The position numbers and the translations under genes are program-made. A stretch of 32,675 nt of DNA from an uncultured Prevotellaceae bacterium (lineage in GTDB: Bacteria > Bacteroidota > Bacteroidia > Bacteroidales > Bacteroidaceae): the NCBI GenBank assembly GCA_947174945.1, contig CAMWKZ010000031.1:1-32675 (forward strand), read 5' to 3'. The notes beneath the pieces are model-generated. The model made no database searches, was not told the origin of the DNA, and saw nothing but the letters and a program-made list of their open reading frames with translations. Shown one piece after another: positions 23,843 to 32,298 of the stretch; position 1 is the first letter of the stretch, and each line of letters starts with the position of its first letter.

Positions 23843-24841
23843 TTAAGGCAGTTTTCTGAATACAATAATGCGCAACAGCATCTCCAGCAACAACAGGAGA
23901 GCGGCAGCAATGGCATAGGGCTGATAGGCTTCGTAGCGCTTGCTGAACTTCTTGACATTGAGCTTTGACTTCTCCAACTTGTCTATCTCCTTGTAGATTT
24001 GCTGCAACTCGCGGTTGTTCGTGGCACGATAGAAGTCACCTTCCGTCGCAGCGGCTATGTCGCTCAGCGTCTTGGTGTCTATCTCGACAGGCATATTAAC
24101 ATACTGAACACCTCCAGCCACTGACATCGGGTAAGGGGCAACCTTGTTCGTTCCTACGCCAATGGTATAGACGCGGATGCCGAAACTCTTGGCTATCTCG
24201 GCAGCTGTCATCGGCGACAGGTCGCCACGGTTATTACTACCGTCGGTAAGCAGGATGACAACCTTACTCTTGGCCTTCGAGTCCTTCAGTCGGCTGACGG
24301 CATTAGCCAGTCCCATGCCGATAGCCGTTCCGTCCTCTATCAGGCCACGCTGGGCTATGTCCGTGCGCACGTTCTGCAACAGATTGAGCAACGAGGCATG
24401 GTCGGTAGTCATGGGACACTGCGTGAAGGATTCACCGGCGAAGATGGTCAGACCAATATTGTCATTGGGTCGGCCAATGATAAAGTCGGCAGCCACCTGC
24501 TTGGCAGCCTCCATGCGGTTGGGCTTCAAGTCCTCTGCCAGCATTGAGGTTGACACGTCCATAGCCAACATAATATCAATGCCTTCCATCGTTTTGTTCT
24601 TCCACGAGTTCTGTGTCTGCGGGCGAGCTAACACCAGCACCAACAGCACAAAGACGGCTAACCGCAACAACTGTTGTACGGGCATCAGCCGCACCTTCCA
24701 TGAACGGGGTGCATAGCGATAGGCAAACGTGTCGCTCATGCGCATCGTTGGCTCGCTCTTCTTCCTGTACATCAGGTACCATACCAGATAAGGTATGATG
24801 AGCAGTAGCAGAAACAGGTATTCTTGATTGGCAAATTCCAT
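23843..24841 (-). CDS. batA: BatA, VWA-domain membrane protein
   Basis: This 332-residue protein has two N-terminal membrane spans (about 7-25 and 54-72), a VWA domain (about 86-290) with MIDAS residues DVSTS (95-99) and LTDGSNNRG, and a C-terminal span (about 308-328). In Bacteroides the Bat proteins are linked to aerotolerance and are thought to form a membrane complex with a MoxR ATPase. It lies 9 bp after the upstream gene and 16 bp before BatB-BatC. Confidence 0.95.
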   Translation of the reverse strand: MEFANQEYLFLLLLIIPYLVWYLMYRKKSEPTMRMSDTFAYRYAPRSWKVRLMPVQQLLRLAVFVLLVLVLARPQTQNSWKNKTMEGIDIMLAMDVSTSMLAEDLKPNRMEAAKQVAADFIIGRPNDNIGLTIFAGESFTQCPMTTDHASLLNLLQNVRTDIAQRGLIEDGTAIGMGLANAVSRLKDSKAKSKVVILLTDGSNNRGDLSPMTAAEIAKSFGIRVYTIGVGTNKVAPYPMSVAGGVQYVNMPVEIDTKTLSDIAAATEGDFYRATNNRELQQIYKEIDKLEKSKLNVKKFSKRYEAYQPYAIAAALLLLLEMLLRIIVFRKLP

Positions 24842-24850
24842 GATTCTCTC

Positions 24851-25894
24851 TTAATTCAATAGTTGATACACGTTATAGATAACGTAGCAGAGCAGCAAGG
24901 CAGAGGCTATCGTGACTGCCCAGATGACAGACTTCAACAGGCGACGGGTCTTCTGCGACCGCTGGTCTTCCACCGACAACTGGGGCTTTATCGCCTCTTC
25001 TGTCGGTTGGTTCTCCTGCTTCGTCTGGTTGATGAAGTCAATGGCGTTCACCAGATTAGCATCGTTTTCATTAATAAGCGTCGAGTATTTGGCAAACTTC
25101 ACCAAGTCGGCTGTCATGAAAAGACGGCGCAGTTCGTCAAGGCTCTGCTGGTCGTCAGAGGCTGTCAACCGCTCTATTATCTCAGAGCTGGTCATCTCCA
25201 TAGCAGAGAACCCGTAGCGCTCTTCAATATACTTGCGTAATGTGTCTGTCAGCTTTGTATAGTATTCCTTCTGATTCTCCGAGCTGACCATCTTGTCGGC
25301 CTTGATTTGCTCAATCTCCTTCATGGCCTTCTGATGTGGCAGCAACCGCTTCACTATCTTAATACGGGCAATGATAGGCTTGTTGTCGCGCAGACGAAGA
25401 TACAGATAATAAGCCACGGCTAACAACACGAGCATCAACACACTAAGCCAAAAGGACAGCGACCAGTCACTCCACAAAAAGGGATTGTCCTGCACATCCT
25501 TGGGGCCGAAGAACTTATCGAGCTTAGTAGTGTCAACCTCCACCTCAACGACCTTCAGTGCCAGACTTTTGCTCTCCACCGTCTTGCCGTTCACCTTCAC
25601 CTTGAAAGGAGGCAGATAATAGAGGTTACCGTCAAATGAGGTCAGCGTCAGTTGTAGGGTGTTAGGGGCAGGATGCTGGGCGGCTATCACTTCCACGCCA
25701 GCTACTATCTGCTGACGGGGCTGAAAGATGGGGAACTCCACCCTATCGTTCTCGCCTGCCTGCACTGTCAGCGTGACTTGTGCCTGCTCGCCTATCATCA
25801 TTTCTATCGGGTCTATCTTTGCTTCAACGCTTGACTGAGCAAAAGCCAGTAAGACATTGATTAACAAGCCCGTCAATAGTAATGTCCTTTTCAT
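24851..25894 (-). CDS. Bat-operon membrane protein (DUF4381/BatD-like)
   Basis: This 347-residue protein has a signal peptide (1-19), a periplasmic beta domain (about 20-140), a membrane span (146-166), a helical cytoplasmic domain (170-300) and a second span (322-342). Its position between the DUF58 protein and BatA is where MoxR/Bat clusters carry a membrane protein of this shape. I am confident of the context but less so of the family name. Its ATG shares one base with the DUF58 stop (TAATG), so translation is probably coupled. Confidence 0.8.
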   Translation of the reverse strand: MKRTLLLTGLLINVLLAFAQSSVEAKIDPIEMMIGEQAQVTLTVQAGENDRVEFPIFQPRQQIVAGVEVIAAQHPAPNTLQLTLTSFDGNLYYLPPFKVKVNGKTVESKSLALKVVEVEVDTTKLDKFFGPKDVQDNPFLWSDWSLSFWLSVLMLVLLAVAYYLYLRLRDNKPIIARIKIVKRLLPHQKAMKEIEQIKADKMVSSENQKEYYTKLTDTLRKYIEERYGFSAMEMTSSEIIERLTASDDQQSLDELRRLFMTADLVKFAKYSTLINENDANLVNAIDFINQTKQENQPTEEAIKPQLSVEDQRSQKTRRLLKSVIWAVTIASALLLCYVIYNVYQLLN

Positions 25895-26763
25895 TAGCTT
25901 CGTTGTTTAAACAGCATCAGCAATGCCTTTACATAGTCCTCGTTGGTGGCAATGCTCACCAAGTCGACATTGCTCTTATTCATCGTCTCGCGCAACTGTT
26001 GCTGACGGTTTGCCCAATAGCTCTCATGAGCTTTGCGTAGGCTGCGGCTACTGGTATCAATGTATTGCTCGTGGCCAGTTTCAGCATCTACTACACGCAT
26101 CAGTCCGACATCAGGCAACTGGCGAGCCAGCACATCATACACCTGCAAAGCCACTACATCGTGCTTACGGTTGCATATCTGCAAGGGTTGCAGGAAATCC
26201 TGACGCACGTAGAAATCGCTCAGCACAAAGGCGGTGCATCTGCGCTTGGCCACACTGGTCAGAAACTCCAGTGCCTGCTTCACATCAGTGCGACGCGATT
26301 CCGGCTTAAAGTCAAGCATTTCACGGATGATGTAGAGAATGTGCTTGCGGCCTTTCTTGGGCGGGATGTACTTCTCTATGCGGTCGGAGAAGAACACCAC
26401 GCCTATCTTGTCGTTGTTCTGAATGGCTGAGAAAGCGATTGTAGCGGCTATCTCCGTCACCATGTCGCGCTTCATCTGACGCTGCGTACCAAAATCGAGC
26501 GAACCACTGACATCAATCAGCAGCATAACGGTCAGTTCGCGCTCCTCCTCAAACACCTTGACATAAGGGCGGTGAAAGCGTGCCGTCACGTTCCAGTCGA
26601 TATCGCGCACATCGTCGCCATACTGATACTCACGCACTTCCGAGAAGGCCATACCCCTACCCTTGAAGGCTGAATGATATTGCCCTGCGAAGACATTAGA
26701 GCTCAGACCGCGTGCCTTAATCTCTATCTTCCTTACTTTCTTGAGTATCTCCGATGTTTCCAT
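25894..26763 (-). CDS. DUF58 domain protein of the MoxR/Bat cluster
   Basis: This 289-residue soluble protein shows the DUF58 signature GRGMAFSEVREY and GDDVRDIDWNVTAR (about 35-62), followed by a VWA-like fold with DVSGS (84-88). Such proteins are encoded directly after moxR in many bacteria and are assumed to be substrates or adaptors of the ATPase. The ATG at 26763 is preferred; the upstream TTG adds only two codons. It lies 9 bp after moxR. Confidence 0.93.
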   Translation of the reverse strand: METSEILKKVRKIEIKARGLSSNVFAGQYHSAFKGRGMAFSEVREYQYGDDVRDIDWNVTARFHRPYVKVFEEERELTVMLLIDVSGSLDFGTQRQMKRDMVTEIAATIAFSAIQNNDKIGVVFFSDRIEKYIPPKKGRKHILYIIREMLDFKPESRRTDVKQALEFLTSVAKRRCTAFVLSDFYVRQDFLQPLQICNRKHDVVALQVYDVLARQLPDVGLMRVVDAETGHEQYIDTSSRSLRKAHESYWANRQQQLRETMNKSNVDLVSIATNEDYVKALLMLFKQRS

Positions 26764-26772
26764 CTTCAATGC

Positions 26773-27768
26773 TTAGGGCACCTCTACTTTATTGATTATC
26801 TTGGAGACAATCTCCTCGCTGGTCACATTCGATGCCTCGGCCTCATAGGTCAGACCGATACGATGGCGCAGCACATCGTGTGCCACAGCACGCACATCCT
26901 CAGGAACCACATAGCCACGGCGCTTAATAAACGCATAGGCACGAGCTGCCTTGGCCAAGTTGATAGAGGCACGGGGCGAACCGCCAAACGATATCATGTC
27001 CTTCATATCCTTCAAACCATAACGGTCTGGATAGCGCGTGGCAAACACAATATCAGCAATATACTGCTCAATCTTCTCGTCGATATATACTTCACGCACA
27101 ACACTACGGGCCTTGACAATTTCGTCTGCCGTCGTTACTGGTGTCACGGTGGGCAGTGCGCCTGCAATATTCTCGCGGATAATCTTCTTCTCCTCTTCTA
27201 TCGTCGGATAGTCGATAACCACTTTCAGCATGAAACGGTCCATCTGAGCCTCAGGCAACGGATAGGTACCTTCCTGCTCAATGGGGTTCTGGGTGGCCAT
27301 CACTAAGAAGGGGTTAGGCAGATGGAAGGTCTCTGAACCTATTGTCACCTGCTTTTCCTGCATAGCCTCCAGCAACGCACTCTGCACCTTAGCCGGAGCA
27401 CGGTTGATTTCATCAGCCAGCACGAAATTGGCAAACACGGGGCCTTGCTTTACCTGAAACCTCTCATCCTTCTGCGAGTAAATCATGGTACCTGTCACGT
27501 CGGCAGGCAACAGGTCTGGGGTGAACTGGATGCGACTATACGAAGCATCAATCAACTGTGCCAGCGTCTTAATGGCCAATGTCTTAGCCAAGCCCGGCAC
27601 ACCCTCTAACAAGATGTTACCATCGCTGAGCAAACCTATCAGGAGCGAGTCTACCAAATGCTTCTGTCCTACGATTACCCTATCCATACCCGTCACAAGA
27701 TTAGTGACGAATCCACTTTGTTGTTCTATCCGCACGTTCAGTTCGCGGATGTCAATAGCTTCTGCCAT
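26773..27768 (-). CDS. moxR: MoxR-family AAA+ ATPase
   Basis: This 331-residue ATPase has Walker A GVPGLAKT (56-63), Walker B VLADEINR (116-123), the sensor stretch MATQNPIEQEGTYPLPEAQMDRF and a C-terminal AAA lid. MoxR proteins act as chaperone-like ATPases that work with VWA proteins, here BatA and BatB. It is the first gene of the seven-gene Bat operon. The ATG at 27768 (MAEAIDIREL) is chosen because the longer frame runs through the promoter. Confidence 0.95.
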   Translation of the reverse strand: MAEAIDIRELNVRIEQQSGFVTNLVTGMDRVIVGQKHLVDSLLIGLLSDGNILLEGVPGLAKTLAIKTLAQLIDASYSRIQFTPDLLPADVTGTMIYSQKDERFQVKQGPVFANFVLADEINRAPAKVQSALLEAMQEKQVTIGSETFHLPNPFLVMATQNPIEQEGTYPLPEAQMDRFMLKVVIDYPTIEEEKKIIRENIAGALPTVTPVTTADEIVKARSVVREVYIDEKIEQYIADIVFATRYPDRYGLKDMKDMISFGGSPRASINLAKAARAYAFIKRRGYVVPEDVRAVAHDVLRHRIGLTYEAEASNVTSEEIVSKIINKVEVP

Positions 27769-27805
27769 AATATTGATGAATTTACGTTTTACTGTTTCTG
27801 ATGTG

Positions 27806-27813
27806 CAAAAGTA
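27806..27813 (-). promoter_or_regulatory. Probable -7 element of the moxR/Bat operon
   Basis: TACTTTTG on the minus strand resembles TAnnTTTG and lies 38 bp before the moxR ATG. No good TTTG is seen 19-21 bp upstream. Confidence 0.5.
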
Positions 27814-27860
27814 GTCATTTCCCCTCTCATAGCACACATCTGTATACCTAATTAAGATTA

Positions 27861-27896
27861 AAAAAGTTTCCGAAAACTTACATTTTAAGAAACTTT
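27861..27896 (-). terminator. Probable terminator after the HU-LysM gene
   Basis: On the minus strand AAAGTTTC (27896-27889) pairs with GAAACTTT (27870-27863) around an 18-nt AT-rich loop and is followed by further T residues. It separates the ftsY operon from moxR. The 8-bp stem is weak. Confidence 0.6.
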
Positions 27897-27907
27897 CAAA
27901 TATCCCT

Positions 27908-28933
27908 TTAGCGTTTGCGCTTTTTCTTCAATTCCAGTTTCGGAATCTTCAGCACCTGGCCTACCTTGATAGTCGGATTGCGCGGCAAGTCGTTATAGAC
28001 TTCTACATAACATTCCATGTCGGGGCCTAAATGGGCTCGGCAAATGCTATAGAACGTTTGGCCTGCCTGCACCTTCACTTCCTTGGCAGTGCCTACTATG
28101 CGATAACCTCCTAATCTTACCCGCTCGTCCTTGGCGGCGTACTCATCAACCTCCGCAGGAGTATCAGCAGTAGGCACCTCAACCTGTACCTCCTGCTGTT
28201 GCTTCACCTCCGCAGGCGGTTCAGCCACATCAACGGGCTTTTCCTCGGCGATAGTATCTTTCACAACCTCAATGCTATCGGCAACGACAGGCAATTTGGG
28301 TTTCCGTACTTCTTTCTTCAGCACAACAGGTTGTGAAACTGCCTTTTTCGTACCGTAATAGTAGCCTGCGTATGCCGAAGCTGCCATCAATGCTAATACA
28401 ACAACTACCGCCAACGGCCACTTCCACCATGAATGCCCTACTGGTTCTTCTTCATCGGCAGGGTCTTCCAAGCTCTCAGGAAACTCCAATACAGGGGCTA
28501 CTTCCAGCTGTTGCTCTACTTCGACAACAGGAGCAGGCTCGACAACAGGCTCTTCGCTGACCTTAGCCAGCTCCTCCTCTGTTATGTCATCCTTGATATC
28601 CTCAAACTCTACGCCATCGTTTAGCACAACGGTTTCAAACTGCGAGAACGGTTTGTTCACCAACTCTTTCATCACCGCATCAGGTGTAAACGTCACTTTA
28701 TCATGTCCCTCTATCACAACGCGCTCCCCCGTGCGGACGCTAACACTCTCACGCGCCTCTACACTGATAATCTTAAATACGCCCAGCCCTTTCACCTTCA
28801 CCTGTTCGCCCTGTTCCAAGCGATGCAGGATAACAGCAAACATTTCAGTGGCAAACTTATTGGCTGCGCGCTGTTCCAGCCCGTTCTTCTCAACAAGGAC
28901 TTTCGCAATTTCCTGTATCGTCAACTTTCCCAT
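27908..28933 (-). CDS. HU-domain / transmembrane / LysM protein
   Basis: This 341-residue protein has an unusual order of parts. Residues 1-95 form an HU/IHF-type DNA-binding domain (LTIQEIAKVLVEKNGL, KGLGVFKI, then the arm with RTGERVVIEGHDKVTFTP). Residues 96-168 are acidic, a single membrane span lies at 172-192, then a Pro/Glu/Val-rich linker, and a LysM domain at about 285-332 (VQAGQTFYSICRAHLG, NPTIKVGQVLKIP) ends in a basic tail. The expected topology puts HU in the cytoplasm and LysM in the periplasm, which would tether the nucleoid to peptidoglycan. It starts 2 bp after an ordinary HU gene. The ATG at 28933 is chosen over one inside that gene. Confidence 0.9.
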   Translation of the reverse strand: MGKLTIQEIAKVLVEKNGLEQRAANKFATEMFAVILHRLEQGEQVKVKGLGVFKIISVEARESVSVRTGERVVIEGHDKVTFTPDAVMKELVNKPFSQFETVVLNDGVEFEDIKDDITEEELAKVSEEPVVEPAPVVEVEQQLEVAPVLEFPESLEDPADEEEPVGHSWWKWPLAVVVVLALMAASAYAGYYYGTKKAVSQPVVLKKEVRKPKLPVVADSIEVVKDTIAEEKPVDVAEPPAEVKQQQEVQVEVPTADTPAEVDEYAAKDERVRLGGYRIVGTAKEVKVQAGQTFYSICRAHLGPDMECYVEVYNDLPRNPTIKVGQVLKIPKLELKKKRKR

Positions 28934-28935
28934 GC

Positions 28936-29217
28936 CTATTGTCCTCCTTTCAGTTTGTCCTTCCACGTCTGGTTAGGCTTGAAATTCAGCACCAGTTTCG
29001 GCGGCACCAGCATACGCTGCCCTGTAGACGGATTGACCATGATACGCTCCATCTTCTTCTTGGTCTCAAAGACCCCAAAGTTAGGCACCAGCACAGCATC
29101 ACCCTCCTGAAAAGCATCGCCCATCGCGTCAATCAGATGGTTAACCAGCCTTTGGGCATCCTTGGGAGCATAGCCTGTACGCTCCGCCAGTTCTGCAATA
29201 AATTCCTTGTTGTTCAT
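28936..29217 (-). CDS. HU/IHF-family DNA-binding protein
   Basis: This 93-residue protein has the HU dimerisation helices (1-40), the VPNFGVFE turn (about 44-51) and the DNA-binding arm around MVNPSTGQRMLVPP (60-73). It bends DNA as a dimer. Its ATG overlaps the rimO stop (ATGA), and the HU-LysM gene begins 2 bp after its stop, so it could form heterodimers with that membrane protein. Confidence 0.92.
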   Translation of the reverse strand: MNNKEFIAELAERTGYAPKDAQRLVNHLIDAMGDAFQEGDAVLVPNFGVFETKKKMERIMVNPSTGQRMLVPPKLVLNFKPNQTWKDKLKGGQ

Positions 29218-30512
29218 ATTCTCGTCGTTGCGTATAAGTCAAACTCCTCGGCATCGGTGATGCGGGCATCATAAAACTCGCCCGTCTGCAAATTCTCGTC
29301 GGCAGCAATCAGCACCTCCGGGTCAACCTCGGGCGAACAGAACTCCGTGCGAGCAATCCAATAGTCACCCTCCTTTCGGTCGATGACAACGCGCAAGGTC
29401 TGCCCCACCTTAGCCCCCTCAATCTCTGCACTGATATTCTGCTGCACGCGCATCAGCTTATCCAGTCGTTGCCGCTTCACCTCCTGCGGTACATCGTCAG
29501 GATAGTGGCTGGCCGAATAGGTTCCGTCCTCCTCTGAATAGGCAAAGGCACCCATGCGCTCAAAACGAGCCCACTTGGTGAACTCCACCAGTTCGCGGAA
29601 GTCTTCATCAGTCTCACCGGGGAAACCAACCATCAGCGTGGTGCGGATATGAATGCCTGGCACTTCACGACGCAACCGGCGAAGCAGTTCGTAAGTTTCC
29701 TCCTTGGTCACATGACGCTGCATCCGTTGCAGCATATGGTCGGAGATATGCTGAAGAGCAATATCCAGATAGTTGCATACGTTTTTCTTCTCACGCATCA
29801 CGCGCAACAAGTCCCACGGGAAGTGAGCCGGATAGGCATAGTGCAGGCGAATCCACTCCACGCCCTCAATGTCGGCCATCTGCTCAATCAGTTCGGCTAT
29901 ATGCTGCTTGCCGTCAATATCCACCCCATAGTAGGTCAACTCTTGGGCAATGACTTGAAATTCCTTGGTACCCTGACTGACCAAATAGCGCACTTCGTTG
30001 AGTATCTCCTGCATCGGACGGCTCTGGTGACGCCCCGTGATGATGGGGATAGCGCAATAGGCACAATGGCGGTCGCACCCCTCGGCTATCTTCAAATAAG
30101 CATAGTGGCGCGGCGTAGTAATATGACGATGAGCAATAGCCGGACTAAACTGGCTATCCAATTCCTGTAGAATCTCACGATAGTTGAACTTGCCATACCA
30201 TCCGTCAACCTCAGGTATCTCACGTTCCAAGTCAGACAGATAGCGTTCCGACAGACAGCCCATCACGTAGAGTTTCTTCAGCCTTCCCTCCTCCTTAGCC
30301 TGTACAAACTGCAGAATGGTGTCGATACTCTCTTGTTTGGCATCCTCAATAAAGCCACAAGTATTGATGATAGCTATCTCACCCTGAGGCACTTCCGCAT
30401 CATGGGTCACGTGATAGCCATGCGCTTCGAAAAGCCCCATCAGCGTTTCCGAATCCACTAAGTTCTTCGAGCAACCTAAGGTGACAATGTCTATGTCCGG
30501 CTTCTTATTCAT
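29214..30512 (-). CDS. rimO: Ribosomal protein S12 methylthiotransferase RimO
   Basis: This 432-residue radical-SAM enzyme adds a methylthio group to an aspartate of ribosomal protein S12. The N-terminal UPF0004 domain holds the cluster cysteines Cys14, Cys52 and Cys86, the radical-SAM motif is Cys146-x3-Cys150-x2-Cys153 (GCDRHCAYCAIP), and a TRAM domain ends the protein (about 370-432). The first 8 bases overlap the end of ftsY. Confidence 0.96.
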   Translation of the reverse strand: MNKKPDIDIVTLGCSKNLVDSETLMGLFEAHGYHVTHDAEVPQGEIAIINTCGFIEDAKQESIDTILQFVQAKEEGRLKKLYVMGCLSERYLSDLEREIPEVDGWYGKFNYREILQELDSQFSPAIAHRHITTPRHYAYLKIAEGCDRHCAYCAIPIITGRHQSRPMQEILNEVRYLVSQGTKEFQVIAQELTYYGVDIDGKQHIAELIEQMADIEGVEWIRLHYAYPAHFPWDLLRVMREKKNVCNYLDIALQHISDHMLQRMQRHVTKEETYELLRRLRREVPGIHIRTTLMVGFPGETDEDFRELVEFTKWARFERMGAFAYSEEDGTYSASHYPDDVPQEVKRQRLDKLMRVQQNISAEIEGAKVGQTLRVVIDRKEGDYWIARTEFCSPEVDPEVLIAADENLQTGEFYDARITDAEEFDLYATTRI

Positions 30513-31461
30513 GCTTGAACAATGAGTCTACAAACTGTCGCTTGTTAAAGAGCTGCAAATCCTGCATACCCTCACCCAGTCCGATGTATTTCACAGGCAC
30601 CTTCAACTGGTCAGAAATACCGATGACGACACCGCCCTTGGCCGTTCCGTCGAGCTTCGTAATGGCTAAGCTCGATATTTGAGTGACGGCGGCAAACTGC
30701 TTGGCCTGCTCAAAGGCATTCTGTCCAGTAGAGCCGTCCAGCACGAGCAACACCTCGTCGGGGGCCTCAGGCAACACCTTCTTCATCACATCCTTGACTT
30801 TCTTTAGCTCGTTCATCAGGCCGACTTTATTATGCAGACGACCAGCAGTGTCAATCAGCACCACGTCGGCACCGTTGGCTTTGGCACTTTGCAGCGTATC
30901 GAAAGCCACTGAGGCAGGGTCGCTGCCCATCTGTTGCTTCACCACGGGCACGCCCACGCGCTCGCCCCAGATGCACAGCTGCTCCACAGCGGCAGCACGG
31001 AAGGTATCGGCAGCTCCGAGATAGACTTTCTTGCCAGCCTGCTTAAACTGCCACGCCAGCTTTCCGATGGTCGTAGTCTTGCCCACACCATTAACGCCTA
31101 CCACCAAGATGACATAGGGGCGATGGTCGCCGGGCAAGTCCCAGTTGTCGCTATCCTCCGTGTTGTTCTCAGCCAGCAGCGATGCTATCTCGTCGCGCAG
31201 AATGGCGTTCAGTTCACTGGTACTGACATACTTGTCGCGGGCTACACGCTCTTCAATGCGCTCAATGATTTTCAATGTTGTCTCTACGCCCACGTCGGAG
31301 GTGATGAGCACCTCCTCTAAGTTGTCGAGCACATCGTCGTCCACCTTCGACTTACCGGCCACGGCGCGTGCCAGCTTATCGAACACACTGGTCTTGGTCT
31401 TCTCCAGTCCTTTGTCCAGTGTCTCCTTCTTTTCCTTGCTAAAAAAACCGAAAATACCCAT
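30505..31461 (-). CDS. ftsY: Signal recognition particle receptor FtsY
   Basis: This 318-residue SRP GTPase receives ribosome-SRP complexes at the inner membrane. It has a short N-terminal region, the four-helix N domain (about 20-100), and the G domain with G1 GVNGVGKT (122-129), the ADTFRAAA insertion region (151-158), DTAGR (204-208) and TKLD (268-271). The long acidic A domain of E. coli FtsY is missing, as is usual in Bacteroidota. The ATG at 31461 (MGIFGFFSK) is chosen. Confidence 0.96.
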   Translation of the reverse strand: MGIFGFFSKEKKETLDKGLEKTKTSVFDKLARAVAGKSKVDDDVLDNLEEVLITSDVGVETTLKIIERIEERVARDKYVSTSELNAILRDEIASLLAENNTEDSDNWDLPGDHRPYVILVVGVNGVGKTTTIGKLAWQFKQAGKKVYLGAADTFRAAAVEQLCIWGERVGVPVVKQQMGSDPASVAFDTLQSAKANGADVVLIDTAGRLHNKVGLMNELKKVKDVMKKVLPEAPDEVLLVLDGSTGQNAFEQAKQFAAVTQISSLAITKLDGTAKGGVVIGISDQLKVPVKYIGLGEGMQDLQLFNKRQFVDSLFKHE

Positions 31462-31482
31462 AATGTAATATATTACCGAGTG

Positions 31483-31490
31483 CAAAGGTA
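31483..31490 (-). promoter_or_regulatory. -7 element of the ftsY operon
   Basis: TACCTTTG on the minus strand, 22 bp before the ftsY ATG. The expected -33 position falls inside the terminator hairpin at 31495-31528, where no clear TTTG is present. Confidence 0.65.
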
Positions 31491-31494
31491 ATAA

Positions 31495-31528
31495 AAAAAG
31501 CTGAAACCGCGTTCAGTTTCAGCTTTTT
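31495..31528 (-). terminator. Terminator of rpmB-rpmG-DUF4295
   Basis: A perfect 13-bp stem (AAAAAGCTGAAAC / GTTTCAGCTTTTT) with an 8-nt loop is followed on the minus strand by more T residues. It begins 18 bp after the DUF4295 stop. Confidence 0.92.
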
Positions 31529-31546
31529 CTATAGGGATTTTTAATA

Positions 31547-31705
31547 TTAATTCTTAAAGAAGTCTTTAACGGCCTCGTTAGGAACCATCTGCTCGTCGAA
31601 GATGTAAGCACCCGTCTTGGGGCTCTTTACCATCTTGATAACCTTTGTGTAAGCGCGACCATCCTTTGAGCCTTCATGGAGGGTGGCGACGGTTTTCTTT
31701 GCCAT
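31547..31705 (-). CDS. DUF4295 small protein
   Basis: This 52-residue basic protein begins MAKKTVATLHEGSKDGR and ends AVKDFFKN. Proteins of this type are encoded directly after rpmG in Bacteroidota, suggesting a ribosome-associated role, but the function is not known. It starts 11 bp after the rpmG stop. Confidence 0.9.
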   Translation of the reverse strand: MAKKTVATLHEGSKDGRAYTKVIKMVKSPKTGAYIFDEQMVPNEAVKDFFKN

Positions 31706-31716
31706 GCTTTAACAGA

Positions 31717-31908
31717 TTATTTAATCTCCTTGTGCACAGTCATGCGCTTCAGGATGGGGTTATACTTCTTGAGTTCCATTCTCTCGGGAGTGTTCTTACG
31801 GTTCTTGGTCGTAATGTAACGGCTTGTTCCGGGCAGCCCACTCTCTTTCATCTCGGTGCACTCCAGGATTACCTGAACGCGGTTACCCTTTGCTTTCTTA
31901 CCTGCCAT
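31717..31908 (-). CDS. rpmG: 50S ribosomal protein L33
   Basis: This 63-residue protein starts [19 protein letters not shown], followed by the [21 protein letters not shown] core of L33. It has a single Cys (Cys17) and no CxxC pairs, so it is the zinc-independent form. It lies 5 bp after rpmB. Confidence 0.95.
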   Translation of the reverse strand: MAGKKAKGNRVQVILECTEMKESGLPGTSRYITTKNRKNTPERMELKKYNPILKRMTVHKEIK

Positions 31909-31913
31909 AGTTG

Positions 31914-32177
31914 TTAGTCTCCTATTACTTTAATGTCTTTCCAGTCGACATAACCCTTGGCAACAGCGTGCTTCAGGGCAGCGTCCAGACCTACTTTATT
32001 AATCATACGCAGACCAGCAGCGCTAATCTTCAACTGAATCCAGCAGGCTTCTTCTACATAGTAGAACTTCTTGCTGAACAGGTTGACATCAAAACTGCGC
32101 TTTGTGCGGTGCTTTGAGTGAGACACGTTGTTACCAATCTGTGCCTTCTTTCCTGTGATTTGACAAACTTTCGACAT
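31914..32177 (-). CDS. rpmB: 50S ribosomal protein L28
   Basis: This 87-residue protein starts [20 protein letters not shown], with the typical [13 protein letters not shown] and [18 protein letters not shown] stretches of L28. It is the first gene of the rpmB-rpmG-DUF4295 operon. Confidence 0.95.
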   Translation of the reverse strand: MSKVCQITGKKAQIGNNVSHSKHRTKRSFDVNLFSKKFYYVEEACWIQLKISAAGLRMINKVGLDAALKHAVAKGYVDWKDIKVIGD

Positions 32178-32231
32178 TGCTATCTACTCTTTTTCTTTGT
32201 TCCTTAATTGTAACTTATTCCAAACAGGGTG

Positions 32232-32239
32232 CAAAGGTA
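32232..32239 (-). promoter_or_regulatory. -7 element of the rpmB operon
   Basis: TACCTTTG on the minus strand, 55 bp before the rpmB ATG. No clear TTTG appears at the -33 position. Confidence 0.6.
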
Positions 32240-32298
32240 GGCATTTTAATTGAGAATAGAGAATGGAGCATTGACAAATACCGCATTCTTAATATTTT

